Position numbers and translations under genes: made by a program
In this document: piece after piece, positions 61,692 through 64,000 of the stretch
How the letters are laid out: every line of letters starts with the position of its first letter
Position numbering within the stretch: the stretch's first letter is position 1
From: Bacteroidota bacterium
Lineage (GTDB): Bacteria > Bacteroidota > Bacteroidia > Cytophagales > Cyclobacteriaceae
Direction of reading: 5' to 3'
DNA length: 64,000 bases
Assembly: GCA_023417785.1 (NCBI GenBank)
Contig: JAEZEH010000031.1
Span: 67,410 to 131,409, forward strand
Notes under the pieces: model-generated
Seen by the model: the letters and a program-made list of their open reading frames with translations, nothing else
What the model was told of the DNA's origin: nothing
Database searches by the model: none

Positions 61692-62075
61692 TTACTCCTG
61701 ATCGATTTTCCCCGCGGCATGTGGCCAGGAATTGATAGTATGGTAGAAGATAAGACTACCTATTGCATAGAATACCAGATCGAGCCAGTCTGTTACGAAG
61801 TCGGAAGAGAGATATGGAAACAGAAGTTCGCAAACAAGTGCGATCAATATCGTGGCCATTACCACTTCCAGGATTGACAGACGGTACCTTTCACCTCTTC
61901 TGAAAAGGATTCGACGCTCGACGATAAGGAAGGTTAACAGGATAGGTGTGATCAGGAGATTGTCGGGATAATCATCAACAAATGGAAGACTTTGTTTTAC
62001 AAGCTTTTGAATTACCTGATGGACTATAAACAGGAAACAACACAAAAGAAATACGGGTGCACGTAAAATCTGCAT
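61692..62075 (-). CDS. Small hypothetical membrane protein
   Basis: A 127-residue protein with about four membrane helices (APVFLLCCFLFIVHQVIQK; LLITPILLTFLIVERRIL; ILEVVMATILIALVCELLF; DLVFYAIGSLIFYHTI). It starts MQILRAPVF. It may belong to proteins annotated as magnesium citrate transporters in this phylum, but I cannot support that firmly. It lies 3 bp after the gene at 62079-62285. Confidence 0.65.
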   Translation of the reverse strand: MQILRAPVFLLCCFLFIVHQVIQKLVKQSLPFVDDYPDNLLITPILLTFLIVERRILFRRGERYRLSILEVVMATILIALVCELLFPYLSSDFVTDWLDLVFYAIGSLIFYHTINSWPHAAGKIDQE

Positions 62076-62078
62076 AAT

Positions 62079-62285
62079 TCAAAAGGTTGCAAAAAAGGCC
62101 AGGGTCAATCCAAGCAGAAGCACGGGTGATAAAATCAGCAGCACCAGCACGGCGATACTTTTCAGGATGGTCTTGAATATGCTTTGAATAACTGAGTCAA
62201 AAGGATCGGGTGTGACCCATTCCCTAAGTTTCTTTATCTGCAGATTGAAGTATTGTCCGAACGTTTCGGGCTTTTCGTTATTCAT
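62079..62285 (-). CDS. Small hypothetical single-pass membrane protein
   Basis: A 68-residue protein: a soluble N-terminal half (ETFGQYFNLQIKKLREWVTP) and one long C-terminal hydrophobic helix (SIAVLVLLILSPVLLLGLTL). It is directly before the membrane protein at 61692-62075 on the same strand and probably co-transcribed. No known family. Confidence 0.6.
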   Translation of the reverse strand: MNNEKPETFGQYFNLQIKKLREWVTPDPFDSVIQSIFKTILKSIAVLVLLILSPVLLLGLTLAFFATF

Positions 62286-62593
62286 TCAGATTGAACGGAA
62301 AAATCTACTGCCACGGGCGTATAAAAGCTGGTCAGGGATCGCTAAGGACTTTAAGAGGTCCTTTAGGTAAACTGCTCCATACAGCGATGTTGTAGCGATC
62401 CTGTGGCGGTGCTGTCACACGCAGGGCTACCCAGACCGCTACAGGACCGCTATAGCCCCGACGTAATACGGCGGTATTTAGCAGCTCCTCTTAAGGAAAC
62501 TATAAGGACCTTATAAGGACCTTATTTGATATCCATCACGTGCAGGAAACTAATTGAGTGGGAAGGACGGACCGTTACCAACAGACATGATGG

Positions 62594-62640
62594 AACAAAA
62601 AGCCTGCGTTAACAGGTTTCTTCACGCGGACCGGACTGGA
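62594..62640 (-). repeat. Partial duplicate of tRNA-Asp tail and terminator
   Basis: Repeats the stretch next to the tRNA: AACAAAAAGCCTG...CAGG matches the terminator at 62794-62816, and GCGGACCGGAC (62626-62636) matches the tRNA 3' end at 62827-62837. The hairpin's right arm has diverged. This is a remnant and not a functional tRNA. Confidence 0.75.
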
Positions 62641-62794
62641 TTTAATTTTGGGCGCTTTGCCGGACTGCATTAGCCTTGGTGTATATGCAGGCGAGTATCA
62701 TGATCACCTTGACATATTGACGGGTTGAATTTCTATCGAAGAGCCTGAAGAACCCTTATTGCCTCTTGATGAAATCCAGATGAAACTTCTGAAA

Positions 62795-62819
62795 CAAAAA
62801 AGCCTGCGTTAACAGGCTT
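62795..62819 (-). terminator. Terminator of tRNA-Asp
   Basis: Minus-strand hairpin AAGCCTG-TTAACG-CAGGCTT followed by TTTTTG, 4 bp after the encoded CCA end of the tRNA. Confidence 0.85.
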
Positions 62820-62823
62820 AGTG

Positions 62824-62900
62824 TGGCGGACCGGACGGGACTCGAACCCGCGACCTCCTGCGTGACAGGCAGGCATTCTAACCAGCTGAACTACCGGTCC
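62824..62900 (-). tRNA. tRNA-Asp (anticodon GUC)
   Basis: A complete tRNA on the minus strand: acceptor GGACCGG / CCGGTCC, D-arm TTCAGCTGGTTAGAA, anticodon arm CCTGC-CTGTCAC-GCAGG with anticodon GTC, and T-arm GCGGG-TTCGAGT-CCCGT. Discriminator G at 62827 and an encoded CCA at 62824-62826 give 77 nt. The 64-codon frame on the opposite strand here is an artefact. Confidence 0.97.
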
Positions 62901-63013
62901 TCAATTCAAATTCCCTTCAGGCGCTCCGGAAGGGAGTGCAAAGATAACTTTAGGGTTGTTTTCTCCAAAATTTCGCCAAAAAAAAAGCGGATTTCAGGAT
63001 CGCCCGGTTCTGC

Positions 63014-64000
63014 TTAATATTTGAAGTGAAACTCCCCGACGATGTTCGAACTATCCCAGGTATTCTGGCGGTTTCCCGACAATCGCAGTACGTTGGCGCG
63101 AACTTCCTTAAAAACCTGTTCGATGGTGAGGCCCGGCTTCTTGAGGGCCTTGAGCAATTCCTGGGTATAAAGTCCGTTACGCCCCGTGCCATCAGAAGCG
63201 ATCGAACCCGGTGCCGTCGCGTACGCGATGAACGTACCGCGGGCTCGTTTCATCTCTTTAAGTCCTGCGCCTCCCAATGAACGGTTTACAGACGGAAAGG
63301 GATTATTTCTGCACGCATCGAGGATGACGATGTTCATCCTGGTTTGTGAACGCTCCATGTTATTCAAAACCATCCGCTGGATCGGGAAGCAATAGCGGGG
63401 TATATCGTCTTCGAACTGAACCTGCGCGTCCATGGGGACGAGATAATTTTCGTCATCGTAAGACAAGCCATGGCCGGCGAAGTAGAATAGCCCTACCGTG
63501 TTTTCGGGATCACCGCCGTCAAGTTTTTCCTTGAACCGCATCAGCGCCGCGCGAATTTGTCCATAGGTAGCGTTGGTTAGCAGCTGGACTTCGAAATGTG
63601 AATCTTCGAGTTCGCGGGCAATATCGGAGGCGTCGTTCACGGGATTTTTAAGCAATCCAATATCCTTGTTATAATTTGATACACCGATCACGAGCGCATA
63701 GCGCTTTTCGTCCTTGTAAAAATCCGCGAGTGTGGGTGTTGACGATACCTCCACAGGGGCGCTCACTTTGGGGGCGGGTTCGGACTTTGGCTCTACGCTC
63801 TTAGTCGTTTTTTTGTCACTGCCTTTGGAGGTGTTGGATTCACGTTTTGGCTCGGTCGTTTCTTTCTTCGGGACCGGCGTCGATGCTACTACAGCAGGCT
63901 TGGGATCAGCAACGTGTGCCGCTTTGAGTTCATCAAGTTCCTTGCGGAAATTACTTCCCGACGGATCAAGCTGAAGCCCCTTTTGAAAATCTTCAACCGC
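63014..64000 (-). CDS. TPR-caspase (peptidase C14) protein, 5' end beyond window
   Basis: The minus-strand frame is open from 63014 to the window edge, about 328 residues, with the N-terminus missing. The first visible residues (AVEDFQKGLQLDPSGSNFRK) end a TPR. A Pro/Lys/Ser-rich linker of about 55 residues follows, then a caspase-like domain from YALVIGVSNYNKDIGLLKNP. The catalytic His lies in FYFAGHGLSYDDENYLVP and the Cys in IVILDACRNNPF; GTFIAYATAPGSIASDGTGRNG and LYTQELLKALKKPG follow. A GTG at 63766 could be read as a start but lies within this continuous frame. Bacterial C14 proteases act in regulated cell death or signal processing. Confidence 0.9.
   Translation of the reverse strand, partial: AVEDFQKGLQLDPSGSNFRKELDELKAAHVADPKPAVVASTPVPKKETTEPKRESNTSKGSDKKTTKSVEPKSEPAPKVSAPVEVSSTPTLADFYKDEKRYALVIGVSNYNKDIGLLKNPVNDASDIARELEDSHFEVQLLTNATYGQIRAALMRFKEKLDGGDPENTVGLFYFAGHGLSYDDENYLVPMDAQVQFEDDIPRYCFPIQRMVLNNMERSQTRMNIVILDACRNNPFPSVNRSLGGAGLKEMKRARGTFIAYATAPGSIASDGTGRNGLYTQELLKALKKPGLTIEQVFKEVRANVLRLSGNRQNTWDSSNIVGEFHFKY

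Larger units (their letters stand above)
62286..62823. other. Gene-free region between tRNA-Asp and a small membrane gene
   Basis: 538 bp with no convincing gene. It holds an inverted repeat around 62342-62366, an 11-bp direct repeat ATAAGGACCTT (62502-62512 and 62513-62523), a partial copy of the tRNA-Asp 3' end plus its terminator (62594-62640), and the real tRNA terminator near the end. Confidence 0.6.

Noticed and set aside
62823..63017. Plus-strand frame MADRTGLEPATSC...
   Set aside because: It is the antisense of tRNA-Asp, a common false gene.

Overview
The window looks like chromosomal DNA of a member of the Bacteroidota, most likely a gliding, soil- or water-dwelling relative of the Cytophagales. 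Evidence: two secreted proteins end in type IX secretion (T9SS) sorting domains (1662-4439 type B; 16320-17948 type A). Several genes are preceded by the Bacteroidota -7 promoter box TAnnTTTG (for example 49757-49764, 52592-52599, 60217-60224). Shine-Dalgarno motifs are weak, and there are many TPR proteins and outer-membrane beta-barrels. The species cannot be named from the sequence. No prophage, transposase, rRNA operon or CRISPR array was seen; the one tRNA is tRNA-Asp(GUC).

Layout. 1-7.3 kb: truncated amino-acid permease, BLUF photoreceptor, small membrane protein, large T9SS type-B protein, and a lutABC lactate-oxidation operon. 7.6-19.3 kb: orphan HPt-like protein, TPR protein, gyrA, beta-barrel protein, a COG3014-like/LpoB-like lipoprotein pair, rpe, subtilisin, lipoprotein and a degenerate TrpF-like barrel. 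19.5-31 kb: secreted hypothetical, amidohydrolase, membrane-anchored MBL-fold hydrolase, a CAGGCAA heptamer array, a two-gene GMC dehydrogenase, an ABC-F ATPase, and a 1237-residue phosphatase/Omp85 fusion. 31.2-41.6 kb: HD-phosphohydrolase fused to a Pycsar-effector-type membrane domain with a helical-repeat neighbour, then the NHEJ pair ku and ligD around a TPR gene, DUF4184 protein, MHS-type transporter and HDAC-like deacetylase. 41.7-49.6 kb: lipoprotein, ABCG-type ATPase/permease with a TerB-like N-terminus, Prc-type protease, zinc-ribbon membrane protein, two tiny coupled genes and a MazG-like pyrophosphohydrolase. 49.7-64 kb: carbonic anhydrase plus SulP transporter, tyrS, a tandem palindromic repeat, two beta-barrels, hutU, patatin, MBL hydrolase, accA, alginate-export porin, two small membrane proteins, tRNA-Asp with a partial tail copy, and a truncated TPR-caspase.

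Genes that work together: lutABC oxidises lactate to pyruvate. Ku and LigD form a two-component end-joining system. Carbonic anhydrase and SulP probably interconvert and move CO2/bicarbonate. The GMC flavoprotein and its subunit-3-like partner form a periplasmic dehydrogenase. The COG3014-like and LpoB-like lipoproteins are probably one envelope module.

The best candidates for something undescribed are the three-part protein at 27379-31092 (purple-acid-phosphatase-like domain, a middle region with kinase-like motifs, Omp85 barrel) and the HD-PycTM fusion at 31211-32464. The intergenic palindromic repeat (13369-13470 and 53908-54133) is the most notable non-coding signal.
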